Of a stretch of DNA of 64,000 nt, positions 1 to 8,700 are shown one piece after another; the stretch's first letter is position 1, and each line of letters starts with the position of its first letter. The stretch is from Allobogoriella alba. GTDB taxonomy: Bacteria > Actinomycetota > Actinomycetes > Actinomycetales > Actinomycetaceae. The notes under the pieces were generated by a model. The model was not told where the DNA came from. It saw nothing but the letters and a program-made list of their open reading frames with translations, and did not search any database. The stretch is taken from NCBI RefSeq assembly GCF_042665525.1, contig NZ_JBHTCQ010000002.1:682001-746000 (forward strand), in the 5' to 3' direction. The translations under genes and the position numbers were made by a program.

Positions 1-541
1 CCGCGGGCGGTCGCCAGGACGCCGCGTAGGTGGCCGACCGGCAGTCCACGACGACGTCGCCGACCGCCTGCTCGTCGAGGACCTCCGGGAGGTGCTCACG
101 CCAGTAGGCGGACAGCTTCCGCCGCGGCTCGAGCCCGGGCAGCGTGACGTCCATCGACAGCCGGTAGGCCGGGATCCGGTCGCCGGGTGCCAGGACTCCC
201 CAGAGCCCGGAGAAGATGCGGACCGAGGCGGTGGCGCGGCGTCGTGCCGTGCCCGTGAGGTGGCCGAGCCGGGCCGCGGCGAAGAGCACGCCGGTGTAGA
301 CCGTGGCCGCGGGCCCGGCCGGTGCGGTTCGCAGGGCGGTGTTCGCGCGGACCTCCTCGGCGAGGCCGGCACCGACGCCGAGGATGCCGGTGGCGTCGGG
401 CCGCGCCGAGCTGTCGATGAGGTGGTCGAGCACCCGATCACGGGCGCCGGCGAGGCCGGGCGCCGAGAGTTCGGCGAGGTCGACGGGACGGCCGTGGGCG
501 GGAGCGGTCTTGCCCTCGGACGGGGGAAGGAGCAGGAGCAC
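1..541 (-). CDS. yaaA: YaaA (DUF328) peroxide-stress protein, 3' end outside window
   Basis: About 180 N-terminal residues are visible; the family is usually near 250 residues, so roughly 70 C-terminal residues lie before base 1. The protein opens with LLLLPPSEGKT and later shows IFSGLWGVLAPGDRIPAYRL, KLSAYWREHL and VDCRSATYAASW, all typical of the YaaA/DUF328 family. In E. coli YaaA limits intracellular free iron and oxidative DNA damage; that role here is inferred from the family. The GTG start at 541 is preceded by TAACAT (548-553) with a six-base gap and no Shine-Dalgarno, so it looks leaderless. It is divergent from the RNase P RNA gene. Confidence 0.88.
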   Translation of the reverse strand, partial: MLLLLPPSEGKTAPAHGRPVDLAELSAPGLAGARDRVLDHLIDSSARPDATGILGVGAGLAEEVRANTALRTAPAGPAATVYTGVLFAAARLGHLTGTARRRATASVRIFSGLWGVLAPGDRIPAYRLSMDVTLPGLEPRRKLSAYWREHLPEVLDEQAVGDVVVDCRSATYAASWRPPA

Positions 542-562
542 CCCGGGATGTTAACCGGCCGC

Positions 563-568
563 TAGAAT
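563..568 (+). promoter_or_regulatory. -10 hexamer of rnpB
   Basis: TAGAAT lies nine bases before the P1 helix of the RNase P RNA, the right distance for a -10 box. No convincing -35 hexamer is seen. Confidence 0.5.
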
Positions 569-577
569 CGGCTGCGC

Positions 578-950
578 GGATGAGTCGGCCAGGCGGTCGC
601 GTCACACCTGCGGGTGTGCCGAGGAACGTCCGGGCTCCGTAGGGCAGGGTGGTGGGTAACACCCACCCGGGGTGACCCGCGGGACAGTGCCACAGAAAGC
701 AGACCGCCGTCGGGCCCGGCCCGGCGGTAAGGGTGAAACGGTGGTGTAAGAGACCACCAGCGCGGCGGGTGACCGTCGCGGCTCGGTAAACCCCACCCGG
801 AGCAAGACCAGACAGCAGGCGTATGAGGGCGGCCCGCCCGAGCCTGCGGGTAGGTCGCTGGAGGCGTGCGGCAACGTACGTCGTAGATGGATGGCCGCCA
901 CCGCGGCGCAGGCCGCGGGACAGAACCCGGCGTACCGGCCGACTCATCCG
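578..950 (+). ncRNA. rnpB: RNase P RNA (type A)
   Basis: Catalytic RNA of RNase P, which removes 5' leaders from tRNA precursors. The 5' segment GGATGAGTCGGCC (578-590) pairs with GGCCGACTCATCC near the 3' end (937-949) to close helix P1. Conserved core elements are visible: GAGGAACGTCCGGGCTCC around 620-637, ACAGAAAGCAGACC around 690, GGTAAGGGTGAAACGGTG around 725, AGACCACCAGCG around 752, and GACAGAACCCGGC near 920. The length of about 373 nt is normal for actinobacterial type A RNA. The boundaries are set by the P1 pairing. Confidence 0.95.
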
Positions 951-973
951 CCCTTACGGCCCTCGCCGCCGCG

Positions 974-1183
974 TCACTCGTTCGGCATGAGGATCCACAG
1001 GATCAGGTAGACGAACAGCTGGCTGCCGGGGATCACCATGAGGATCAGGACGAAGAGCAGGCGGGCCGCCCACGGACCCAGGCCGAAGCGGCGGCCGAGC
1101 CCCGAGCAGACGCCGGCGATGATGCGGTTGTTGCGGGTGCGGACGAGACCCTGCCGGGACATGGACATGCGGACGTCGGACAT
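974..1183 (-). CDS. Small PspC-domain membrane protein (copy B)
   Basis: A 69-residue protein that is almost entirely a PspC domain: RIIAGVCSGLGRRFGLGPW followed by a hydrophobic stretch ending in YLILWILMPNE. Full PspC proteins act in envelope-stress sensing in enterobacteria. Actinobacteria carry many stand-alone short versions whose role is not settled. One membrane helix is predicted in the C-terminal half. It is a close paralogue of the gene at 1217-1426, with the same length and motif order and a 33-base gap, so a tandem duplication is likely. An SD-like GGAGAC sits before the ATG. Confidence 0.85.
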   Translation of the reverse strand: MSDVRMSMSRQGLVRTRNNRIIAGVCSGLGRRFGLGPWAARLLFVLILMVIPGSQLFVYLILWILMPNE

Positions 1184-1216
1184 GGATGTCTCCTTCGATC
1201 GTGGTGGCCGGTCGTC

Positions 1217-1426
1217 TCAGGCCTCGTCTGGCATGAGGATCCATAGCACGAGGTACGTGACGAGGCTCGGGCCCGGAATGACGAGCAGGAGGAGGAAGAC
1301 GAGCCGCAGCGCCCAGGGGTGTACGCCCAGGCGGCGGCCGAGCCCGGCACACACCCCGGCGACGATGCGGCCGCCACGGGGACGGACGAGGCCGCTGCGG
1401 GCCAACGATGCGCGGATGTCGGACAT
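1217..1426 (-). CDS. Small PspC-domain membrane protein (copy A)
   Basis: A 69-residue PspC-domain protein with RIVAGVCAGLGRRLGVHPW, a hydrophobic helix rich in Leu/Val, and a YLVLWILMPDE tail. It is the upstream member of a tandem pair with 974-1183 and probably shares its transcript. The ATG is preceded by GAGAGGAG, a good ribosome binding site. About 66 bases upstream of the start are two adjacent copies of an 11-bp direct repeat, which could be a regulator site. The molecular function of short PspC proteins in actinobacteria is not established. Confidence 0.85.
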   Translation of the reverse strand: MSDIRASLARSGLVRPRGGRIVAGVCAGLGRRLGVHPWALRLVFLLLLVIPGPSLVTYLVLWILMPDEA

Positions 1427-1491
1427 GTTGGGGCTCCTCTCTCGGGGACTACCTCAAGCATGCGGCTTCCGGCGGCCGAGGACATCCGGGG

Positions 1492-1513
1492 CGGACCCTG
1501 ATCGGACCCTGAC
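1492..1513. repeat. Two tandem copies of an 11-bp direct repeat upstream of the PspC pair
   Basis: CGGACCCTGAT at 1492-1502 is followed at once by CGGACCCTGAC at 1503-1513. The 11-bp period puts both copies on the same face of the helix, as for many response-regulator dimers. It lies between the PspC genes and the 3' end of ppgK. Regulatory function is inference only. Confidence 0.4.
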
Positions 1514-1574
1514 TGCGGCCGGCCTCGGGCCAGGGGAGGGTGAGCCCGGCCACCGGACGATGCGGGGGCCGGCG

Positions 1575-2339
1575 TCAGTTGTGACCGATGGCGGCCAGGT
1601 GCGCCGCCCCGACGATGCCGGCGGTGTTGCGCAGGCCCGCCGGCACGATGGGGGTCTTCAGCTCGAGCAGCGGCAGGAACTTCTCGTGCTTCTTGCTCAC
1701 CCCGCCGCCGACCACGAAGAGGTCGGGGGAGAACAGCATCTCCACGAACTCGTAGTAGCGCTGCAGCCGCTTGGCCCACTTGCGCCAGCTCAGCCCTTCG
1801 GCCTCCTTGACGGAGGAGGCGGCGCGGTCCTCGGCGTCGTACCCGTCGATCTCCAGGTGGCCCAGCTCGGTGTTCGGCACGAGCTTGCCGTCGAGGAGGA
1901 AGCCCGAGCCGATCCCGGTGCCGAGCGTCGTGACGATGACGACGCCGGGCGTTCCCTTGGCGGCACCGAAGGCGGCCTCGGCCACCCCGGCGGCGTCGGC
2001 GTCGTTGACCGCGGAGACCGGCCGCCTGGTCGCCTCACTCATGAGTGACGGCACGTCCACCCCGGTCCACGACTGGTCCAGGTTGGCGATGAACGGCACG
2101 ACGCCGTGCTTGACCGGCGCGGGCACGGTCAGTCCTACCGGCACGTCGTCCGCGAGATCGAACGAGTCGACGAGCTCGGCCACGGTCGCCGCGACGGCCT
2201 GCGGGGTGGAGGGCTGCGGCGTCGGGATGCGGAGCCGGTCGGCGATGAGCTCGCCGGTCGCGAGGTCGACCGGCGCCCCCTTGATCCCCGAGCCTCCGAT
2301 GTCGATCCCGAAGGCGACGGCGGTCCCTGCTGTGCTCAT
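1575..2339 (-). CDS. ppgK: Polyphosphate glucokinase (ROK family)
   Basis: A 254-residue sugar kinase that phosphorylates glucose to glucose-6-phosphate using inorganic polyphosphate (and usually ATP). The N-terminal phosphate-binding motif FGIDIGGSGIKG is at residues 10-21 and the second signature VTTLGTGIGSGFL is in the middle. The short length and the absence of the ROK Cys-rich zinc motif fit the PPGK subgroup. ATG at 2339 was chosen because AGGAGCG precedes it and homology begins there; longer readings only add low-complexity sequence. Together with the PPi-dependent phosphofructokinase at 54674 it suggests phosphate-polymer-powered upper glycolysis. Confidence 0.93.
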   Translation of the reverse strand: MSTAGTAVAFGIDIGGSGIKGAPVDLATGELIADRLRIPTPQPSTPQAVAATVAELVDSFDLADDVPVGLTVPAPVKHGVVPFIANLDQSWTGVDVPSLMSEATRRPVSAVNDADAAGVAEAAFGAAKGTPGVVIVTTLGTGIGSGFLLDGKLVPNTELGHLEIDGYDAEDRAASSVKEAEGLSWRKWAKRLQRYYEFVEMLFSPDLFVVGGGVSKKHEKFLPLLELKTPIVPAGLRNTAGIVGAAHLAAIGHN

Positions 2340-2365
2340 GACGCTCCTGTCGGTGTGCGGGCTTC

Positions 2366-3238
2366 TCACGGACGGGTGAGGATCTCGGCGCCGTCGTCGG
2401 TGACGACGACGGTGTGCTCCCACTGCGCGCTCCGGGACCGGTCGCGCGTCACGACGGTCCAGCCGTCGTCCCACTGCTCCCAGTCGGGCGACCCCAGGGT
2501 GAGCATGGGCTCGACGGTGAAGACCATGCCGGGGACCATGACGTCGTCGTGGGCGGGGGCGCTGTCGTAGTGCGGCACCACGAGCTCCGAGTGAAAGGCC
2601 TCGCCGACCCCGTGGCCGGTGAACTCCCGGACCACGCCGTAGTCGTACCGCCGTGCGTAGGACTCGATGACACGGCCGATCACGTTGACCTCCCGTCCGG
2701 GCCGGATCGCGCGGATTCCTCGCTCCATCGCGGTCCGCGTGCGCTCGACCAGCAGCCGCGACTCCTCGTCGACGTCACCGACGAGGAACATCGCGTTGGT
2801 GTCACCGTGCACCCCGTCGAGGTACGCCGTGACGTCGATGTTGAGGATGTCGCCGTCGGCCAGGACGGTGCTGTCCGGGATGCCGTGGCAGATGACCTCG
2901 TTGACGGAGGTGCAGATCGACTTCGGGAAGCCCCGGTAGCGCAGGGTGGAGGGATAGGCGCCGTGCCGGACGAGGAACTCGTGCCCGAGCACGTCCAGCT
3001 CCTCCGTGGTGGTGCCGGGCGCCACGTGCGGCCCGAGGTGCTCCAGGGTGCGTGCGGCGAGCCGGCCGGCGCGACGGATGCGCTCGACGGTCTCCGGGCT
3101 CTTGACGTCGGACGCGGTGACCCGCTCCGGTCCGGTGCGTCCGACATACTCGGGCCGGGGGATCTCGGCGGGAACGGCGCGGACCGGGGAGACGGTCCCC
3201 GGCACCAGGGTGCCGCGGGGAGCTCGGTCGGCCAGCAT
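2366..3238 (-). CDS. map: Type I methionine aminopeptidase
   Basis: Removes N-terminal Met from new proteins. The 290-residue protein has a roughly 40-residue N-terminal extension before the catalytic domain, as in actinobacterial MetAP-1c. Metal-ligand segments are visible: ICHGIPD, the Asp-containing NIDVTAYLDGVHGDTNAMF, FTGHGVGEAFH, VFTVEPML and the C-terminal WEHTVVVT. The ATG at 3238 has TAGACT (3246-3251) seven bases upstream and no SD, so leaderless transcription is likely. ppgK follows 26 bases downstream. The gene is divergent from the SPOR-like gene at 3275. Confidence 0.95.
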   Translation of the reverse strand: MLADRAPRGTLVPGTVSPVRAVPAEIPRPEYVGRTGPERVTASDVKSPETVERIRRAGRLAARTLEHLGPHVAPGTTTEELDVLGHEFLVRHGAYPSTLRYRGFPKSICTSVNEVICHGIPDSTVLADGDILNIDVTAYLDGVHGDTNAMFLVGDVDEESRLLVERTRTAMERGIRAIRPGREVNVIGRVIESYARRYDYGVVREFTGHGVGEAFHSELVVPHYDSAPAHDDVMVPGMVFTVEPMLTLGSPDWEQWDDGWTVVTRDRSRSAQWEHTVVVTDDGAEILTRP

Positions 3239-3274
3239 GGTGGTGAGTCTATTGGGGCACGACGAGGAGTCGAT

Positions 3275-3463
3275 GTGAGCGAGCAGGACGAGTACTACTA
3301 CGACCTCGGATCGGGCCAGGTGGTCCGCGGCAAGGCCCGCGGGTGGACCAACCGCATGGGGCCCTACCCGACGGCGGAGGAGGCGGCTCGCGCGATGGAG
3401 CACGCCAAGGAGCGCAACGAGGAGTGGAACGCCGAGAACCAGTCCTGGGACGAGGAGCGGTAG
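3275..3463 (+). CDS. Small SPOR-like protein
   Basis: A 62-residue acidic protein, YYYDLGSGQVVRGKARGW...MGPYPTAEEAARAMEHAKERNEEW. The aromatic start and the GPYPTAEEAARAM helix match the short proteins annotated as SPOR domain-containing in Micrococcales. True SPOR domains bind denuded glycan strands at division sites; whether this minimal version does so is unknown. No signal peptide or membrane helix is seen. The GTG start is preceded by GAGGAG. Its TAG stop abuts the panB stop on the other strand with no gap. Confidence 0.8.
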   Translation: MSEQDEYYYDLGSGQVVRGKARGWTNRMGPYPTAEEAARAMEHAKERNEEWNAENQSWDEER

Positions 3464-4282
3464 TTACTCGAACGAGTGCTCCGCGGCGGGGAACGTCCGC
3501 CCCCGCACCGCCTGCGCGTATGCCTGGGCCGCACCCCGCAGCTCGGCACCGAGCTCGGCGAACCGGCGCGCGAATCGCGGCGACCAGGACGTCATGCCCG
3601 CCATGTCCGTCCACACCAGCACCTGGCCGTCGACGTCCGAGCCGGCGCCGATCCCGATCGTGGGGACCTCGAGCACCTCGCTGACCCGGACGGCCACCGC
3701 GGCGGGCACCATCTCGAGCACGACGGCCACCGCCCCAGCCTGCGCGACGGCCAGGGCGTCACCGACCAGGCGCTCGGCGGCCTCGTCGTCGCGACCCTGC
3801 ACCCGTTTGCCGCCCAGCAGGTTCTCCGACTGCGGGGTGAACCCGACGTGCCCGACCACCGGGATGCCGGAGCGGGTCAGCAGCGCCACGTGCTCCGCGA
3901 GGTGGGCGCCGCCCTCGAGCTTGACGGCGTGCGCCCCGCCCTCCTTGAACATGCGGACCGACGTGGCGAGGCACTGCTCCGGGCTCGCCTCGTACGAGCC
4001 GAAGGGCAGGTCGGCGACGACCAGGGCGCGGCGTACGGCGCCGCTGACGGCACGGACGGCCGGGATCATCTCCTCCACGGTGACCGGGATGGTGCCGGAG
4101 TAGCCGAGCATCGTGTTGCCGATCGAGTCGCCCACGAGCAGGACGTCGATCCCGGCCTCGTCGAAGATGCCGGCCGTGACGGCGTCGTAGGCGGTCAGCA
4201 TCGTGATCGGCTCGCCCCGCTCCTTGGCCTGGCGCAGGTGGTGCACCCGGACACGACGGGGCGCGGGCGCGGCGTCGGACAT
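3464..4282 (-). CDS. panB: 3-methyl-2-oxobutanoate hydroxymethyltransferase
   Basis: First committed enzyme of pantothenate synthesis: it transfers a hydroxymethyl group from 5,10-methylene-THF to alpha-ketoisovalerate, giving ketopantoate. The 272-residue TIM-barrel protein shows MLTAYDAVTAGIFDEAGID, LLVGDSIGNTMLGY, VVADLPFGSYE, VKLEGGAH, VGHVGFTPQS and PTIGIGAG, the standard PanB landmarks. ATG at 4282 follows a strong GGAGGAG; the longer open frame upstream lacks homology. A TAGGCT hexamer at 4315-4320 on the same strand could be its -10. No panC or panD is nearby. Confidence 0.95.
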   Translation of the reverse strand: MSDAAPAPRRVRVHHLRQAKERGEPITMLTAYDAVTAGIFDEAGIDVLLVGDSIGNTMLGYSGTIPVTVEEMIPAVRAVSGAVRRALVVADLPFGSYEASPEQCLATSVRMFKEGGAHAVKLEGGAHLAEHVALLTRSGIPVVGHVGFTPQSENLLGGKRVQGRDDEAAERLVGDALAVAQAGAVAVVLEMVPAAVAVRVSEVLEVPTIGIGAGSDVDGQVLVWTDMAGMTSWSPRFARRFAELGAELRGAAQAYAQAVRGRTFPAAEHSFE

Positions 4283-4314
4283 CTCTCCTCCTGGCAGCCG
4301 TGGTGGACGTGCCC

Positions 4315-4342
4315 AGCCTATGCCGCGGCCGTACGCCATGAT
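4315..4342. promoter_or_regulatory. Divergent promoter region panB / glnA2
   Basis: Reading left, TAGGCT (4315-4320) could serve panB with a leader of about 25 nt. Reading right, CATGAT (4337-4342) could be a -10 for glnA2. No clear -35 boxes are visible. Confidence 0.3.
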
Positions 4343-4401
4343 GGGGGAGTGCGGCGTCACCGCGGCGCTGGCCCGGAGCAGGCGGAACGAGGGAGTGGTC
4401 G

Positions 4402-5739
4402 ATGGACAAGCAGCAGGAGTACGTGCTCCGGACGATCGAGGAGCGCGACGTGCGCTTCATCCGGCTCTGGTTCACCGACGTCCTGGGCGTGCTGAAGTCC
4501 GTCGCGATCGCGCCCGCCGAGCTCGAGGGCGCGTTCGCCGAGGGCATCGGCTTCGACGGCTCCTCCATCGAAGGGCTCTCCCGGGTCTACGAGTCCGACA
4601 TGCTCGCCAAGCCCGACCCTTCCACCTTCCAGGTGCTGCCGTGGCGCGGCGAGGAGAACGGCGTCGCGCGGATGTTCTGCGACGTGCTCACACCCGCCGG
4701 CGAGCCCGCCAAGTCCGATCCGCGCAGCGTGCTCAAGCGTGCGCTGAACAAGGCGGCCGACGCCGGGTTCACCTTCTACGTCCACCCGGAGATCGAGTTC
4801 TACCTCTTCCACGACGTCTCCTCGCCGGAGGAGAAGCTCGTGCCGGTCGACACCGGCGGCTACTTCGACCACGTGGCCCGCGGAACGGCGCACGACTTCC
4901 GCCGTGACGCGATCACCGCGCTGGAGTCCATGGGCATCTCGGTGGAGTTCTCCCACCACGAGGGCGGGCCCGGGCAGAACGAGATCGATCTGCGGTACGC
5001 CGACGCCCTCTCCATGGCGGACAACATCCAGACGTTCCGCACCGTCATCAAGGAGGTGGCGCTGCGCCAGGACGTCCTCGCCACGTTCATGCCCAAGCCC
5101 CTGGTGGACGCGCCGGGCTCGGGGATGCACGTGCACATGTCCCTCTTCGAGGGAGACCAGAACGCCTTCCACGACCCGTCCGGCGAGTTCCACCTGTCCG
5201 GGACGGCACGGAAGTTCATCGCCGGGCTGCTGCGCCACGCGTCGGAGATCACCGCGGTGTGCAACCAGCACGTGAACTCCTACAAGCGGCTGTGGGGCGG
5301 CGGCGAGGCGCCGAGCCACATCTCCTGGGGCCACAACAACCGCTCCGCGCTGGTGCGTGTGCCCATGTACAAGCCGGACAAGGGCGGCTCCGCGCGGGTG
5401 GAGTACCGGGCGCTGGACTCCGCGGCGAACCCGTACCTGGCGTTCGCGGTGCTGCTCAACGCGGGCCTGAAGGGCATCGAGGAGGACTACGAGCTCCCCG
5501 AGGGGGCCAGCGAGGACGTCGCGGCGATGAGCCGCGCCGAGCGCCGGGCCCTGGGGATCAAGTCGTTGCCCGCGTCGCTGCGGGAGGCGATCGAGCTGAT
5601 GGAGTCCTCCGAGCTGGTGGCCGAGACGCTCGGCGAGGACACCTTCGAGTACTTCCTGCGGAACAAGCGCACCGAGTTCGAGGAGTACCGCAACCAGGTC
5701 ACCGCGTACGAGCTGCAGCGGTTCATCCCGGCGCTCTGA
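4402..5739 (+). CDS. glnA2: Type I glutamine synthetase-like protein (GlnA2 group)
   Basis: A 445-residue glutamine-synthetase fold protein with FDGSSIEGL, EIEFYLF, the NKxx-type ligand segments, GSGMHVHMSL, NSYKRL and RVEYRALDSAANPYLAFA. It is shorter than GlnA1 (474), lacking the inserts of the GSI-beta class. A Tyr is present at about residue 363 in DYELPEG, but the canonical NLYDLP-type adenylylation context is not. In Streptomyces GlnA2 acts as a gamma-glutamylpolyamine synthetase, so the substrate here may be a polyamine; that is inference. It is followed 17 bases later by glnE, as in mycobacteria. SD-like GAGGGAG precedes the ATG. Confidence 0.92.
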   Translation: MDKQQEYVLRTIEERDVRFIRLWFTDVLGVLKSVAIAPAELEGAFAEGIGFDGSSIEGLSRVYESDMLAKPDPSTFQVLPWRGEENGVARMFCDVLTPAGEPAKSDPRSVLKRALNKAADAGFTFYVHPEIEFYLFHDVSSPEEKLVPVDTGGYFDHVARGTAHDFRRDAITALESMGISVEFSHHEGGPGQNEIDLRYADALSMADNIQTFRTVIKEVALRQDVLATFMPKPLVDAPGSGMHVHMSLFEGDQNAFHDPSGEFHLSGTARKFIAGLLRHASEITAVCNQHVNSYKRLWGGGEAPSHISWGHNNRSALVRVPMYKPDKGGSARVEYRALDSAANPYLAFAVLLNAGLKGIEEDYELPEGASEDVAAMSRAERRALGIKSLPASLREAIELMESSELVAETLGEDTFEYFLRNKRTEFEEYRNQVTAYELQRFIPAL

Positions 5740-5756
5740 GGACCGCGGGTGATGCC

Positions 5757-8700
5757 ATGACCCGGCAGGTCTCGCGCACGACGACGCTGCGGCGGCTCGG
5801 GTTCGCCGACGCCGAGATCGCGGTGGGTCGCCTCGAGGACCCGGCACTCGCCACGCACGTCGCCCGGGCGACCGGCGCCGGCGCATCGCTGGAGGAGGCA
5901 CTGGGTCGGGTCGCCGACCCCGACCTGGCCCTGCTCGCGCTGCTACGTCTTGCCGAGGCGGCCGCGCAGGGACCGGCCGAGGAGCCGCTCGGCCGGCTGC
6001 TCGTCGAGGACGGCGAGCCCCGGCGGCGTCTCCTGGCCGTGCTGGGGCTCTCGACGGCGCTGGGCAACGCGCTGGTCGCGCGGCCGGAGGCCGTCGAGCT
6101 GCTCCTGGACCACCCCGGGGAACGGTCGGTGCTGACCCACCGCGACGGCGAGGTGCGTGCCGACGCCCTGCGGGCGGTGGGCGCCGACCCCGACCACGTC
6201 GCCCCGGTCGCCGGGCTGGGCGGCGAGGACGGCGTGGCCGCGTTGCGCCGCGCCTATCGCCGCCGCCTCCTGCAGATCGCGGCGGACGACCTCACCTGCC
6301 CGGATCCCCTCGAGGCCTTCCCGCAGGTCGCCTCGGCGATCGCGGACGCGGTGGCCGCGGCCCTCGAGGCGGCCCTCGCCGTCGCCCGGGCGGACGTCCC
6401 GAGGTCGGAGCAGGCGCGGCTGGCGGTCATCGGCATGGGGAAGACCGGCGGGCGGGAGCTGAACTACATCTCCGACGTCGACGTCGTCTATGTCGTCGAG
6501 CCGGCCGAGGGAGCGCAGGAGGCGGAGGCACTCCGGGTCGGGACCAGCCTGGCCACCGCCCTCGCGCGGAACGTCTCCGCCGTCGGGACGGAGCCGGCGC
6601 TCTGGCCGCTCGACGCGAACCTCCGGCCCGAGGGCAAGGACGGCCCGCTGGTGCGGACGCTCGCCTCGCACGTCACCTACTACGAGCGGTGGGCCAAAGG
6701 GTGGGAGTTCCAGGCGCTGCTCAAGGCGCGTCCCGTCGCGGGCGACGTCGAGCTCGGGCGGGCGTACTGCGACGCGGTGGCCCCGCTGGTCTTCCACGCC
6801 GTGGAGAAGGAGCGGTTCGTGGAGGACAGCCAGGCGATGCGGCGGCGGGTCGAGGCCCACATCCCGGCGGCCGAGGCGGACCGGCAGCTGAAGCTCGGTG
6901 CCGGCGGCCTGCGGGACGTGGAGTTCACCGTCCAGCTGCTGCAGCTGGTGCACGGCCGGACGGACCCGTCGATCCGTTCCGGGACCACCCTCGACGGGCT
7001 CGCGCAGCTTGCGGCCGGTGAGTATGTCGCGCGGGACGACGCCGAGCTCCTGGACCATCACTACCGGTTCCTGCGGGTCCTCGAGCACCGCATCCAGCTG
7101 CACCGGTTGCGCCGCTCCCATCTGGTCCCGACCGCGCAGGAGGACCTGCGGCGACTGGGCCGCGCCATGAGGGTCGACGGTGTCCAGGGTGCCGACTCGC
7201 TCACCGCACGGCTGCGTCAGGTGCGGCGCGAGGTGCGGCATCTGCACGAGGAGATCTTCTACCGCCCCCTGCTGCCGCTCACCGCCCGGCTGAGCACGTC
7301 CGACGTCTCGCTCGCCCCGGAGGCGGCCCGGGCCCGGCTCGCCGCCATCGGTTACCACGACCCGGCCGGCGCGCTGCACCACATCGCCGCGCTCACCGAG
7401 GGCATCTCCCGGGCGGCGAGCATCCAGCGGCAGCTGCTGCCGGTGATGCTCGGCTGGTTCGCGGAGGGCCCGGCACCGGACGCAGGGCTGCTGGCGTTCC
7501 GGAAGCTGTCCGAGGTCATCGGAGGCACGCCGTGGTACCTGAAGCTGCTGCGGGACTCCGGGGAGATGCCGCGCCGGCTGGCACAGGTGCTCTCCACGTC
7601 CCGGTACGTCGCGGACGCACTGGGACGGCTGCCGGAGGCCGTGGCCTGGCTGGACGAGGTGGGCGAGCTGAGCCCGCGCACGCCGGAAGGGCTCGCCGCC
7701 GAGCTCAAGGCGCTCCAGGCACGCCGCAGCGATCCCTTCGAGAAGGTCCTCGCGGGCCGCTACCTGCGGCGCCGGGGTCTGCTGCGTGCCGCGATCGGTG
7801 ACGTGCTGGGCATGGGAGAGCCGACGCGGTCGGCGGCCCTCATCACCGAGGCGGCCGATGTGGCGCTGCAGGGGGCGTTGCGCGTGGCCGTGGCCGAGGC
7901 GACGGCGCAGGCAGGTCTGGACTCGCCGCCGTCGAGGTACCTCGTGGTCGCGATGGGACGACTCGGTGGCCGCGAGATGGGGTACGTCTCGGATGCCGAC
8001 GTGCTGTTCGTCCACGACCCGCTGCCGGACGCGGACGAGGAGCTCGCCACGCGCGTGGCCCTCGAGGTGGCGTCGCGGGTGCGGTCCTCGCTCCAGCAGG
8101 CCGCGACCGAGCCGGTCCTCGAGGTCGACGCGGACCTGCGGCCGGAGGGGCGCAACGGTCCGCTGACGCGGTCGCTGGCGTCCTACGCCGAGTACTACGA
8201 GCGGTGGGTCGAGCCCTGGGAGCGGCAGGCGCTGCTGCGTGCCCGGCCGGTGGCCGGCGACGCGGAGCTCGCGGCCCGGTTCGAGGCGATGATCGATCCG
8301 CTGCGCTACCCGGAGGGCGGTCTGCCGGACACCCAGGTCCGGGAGCTGCGCAGGATCAAGGCCCGGGTGGAGAGCGAGCGGATGCCGCGGGGGGTGGCTC
8401 CGAGCCGGCACGTCAAGCTCGGTCCCGGTGGCCTGAGCGACGTCGAGTGGACGGTGCAGCTGCTGCAGCTGCGGCACGGGGGAGCCGTGCCCGAGCTGCG
8501 GACCACCGGGACGCTGGGGGCCCTGGACGCCCTCCGGGCGGCTGAGCTGGTGCCGGCCGAGCAGACCGCGCTGCTCGCGGAGGCGTGGCTGCTGGCCTCG
8601 CGCATCCGGGACGCGATCGTCCTCGGCTCCGGCCGGACGAGCGGACGGCGGGCCGACGTACTGCCGCACGAGGTGGGCGAGCTCGAGGTGGTCGCCCGGA

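Noticed and set aside
92..565. 157-codon plus-strand frame and overlapping frames at the window start
   Set aside because: The minus strand encodes a clear YaaA protein with several family motifs; the plus-strand frames are shadows of a high-G+C gene.
602..947. Open frames across 438-947 on the minus strand and 887-1246 on the plus strand
   Set aside because: They cross the RNase P RNA or mirror the PspC genes and show no protein motif.
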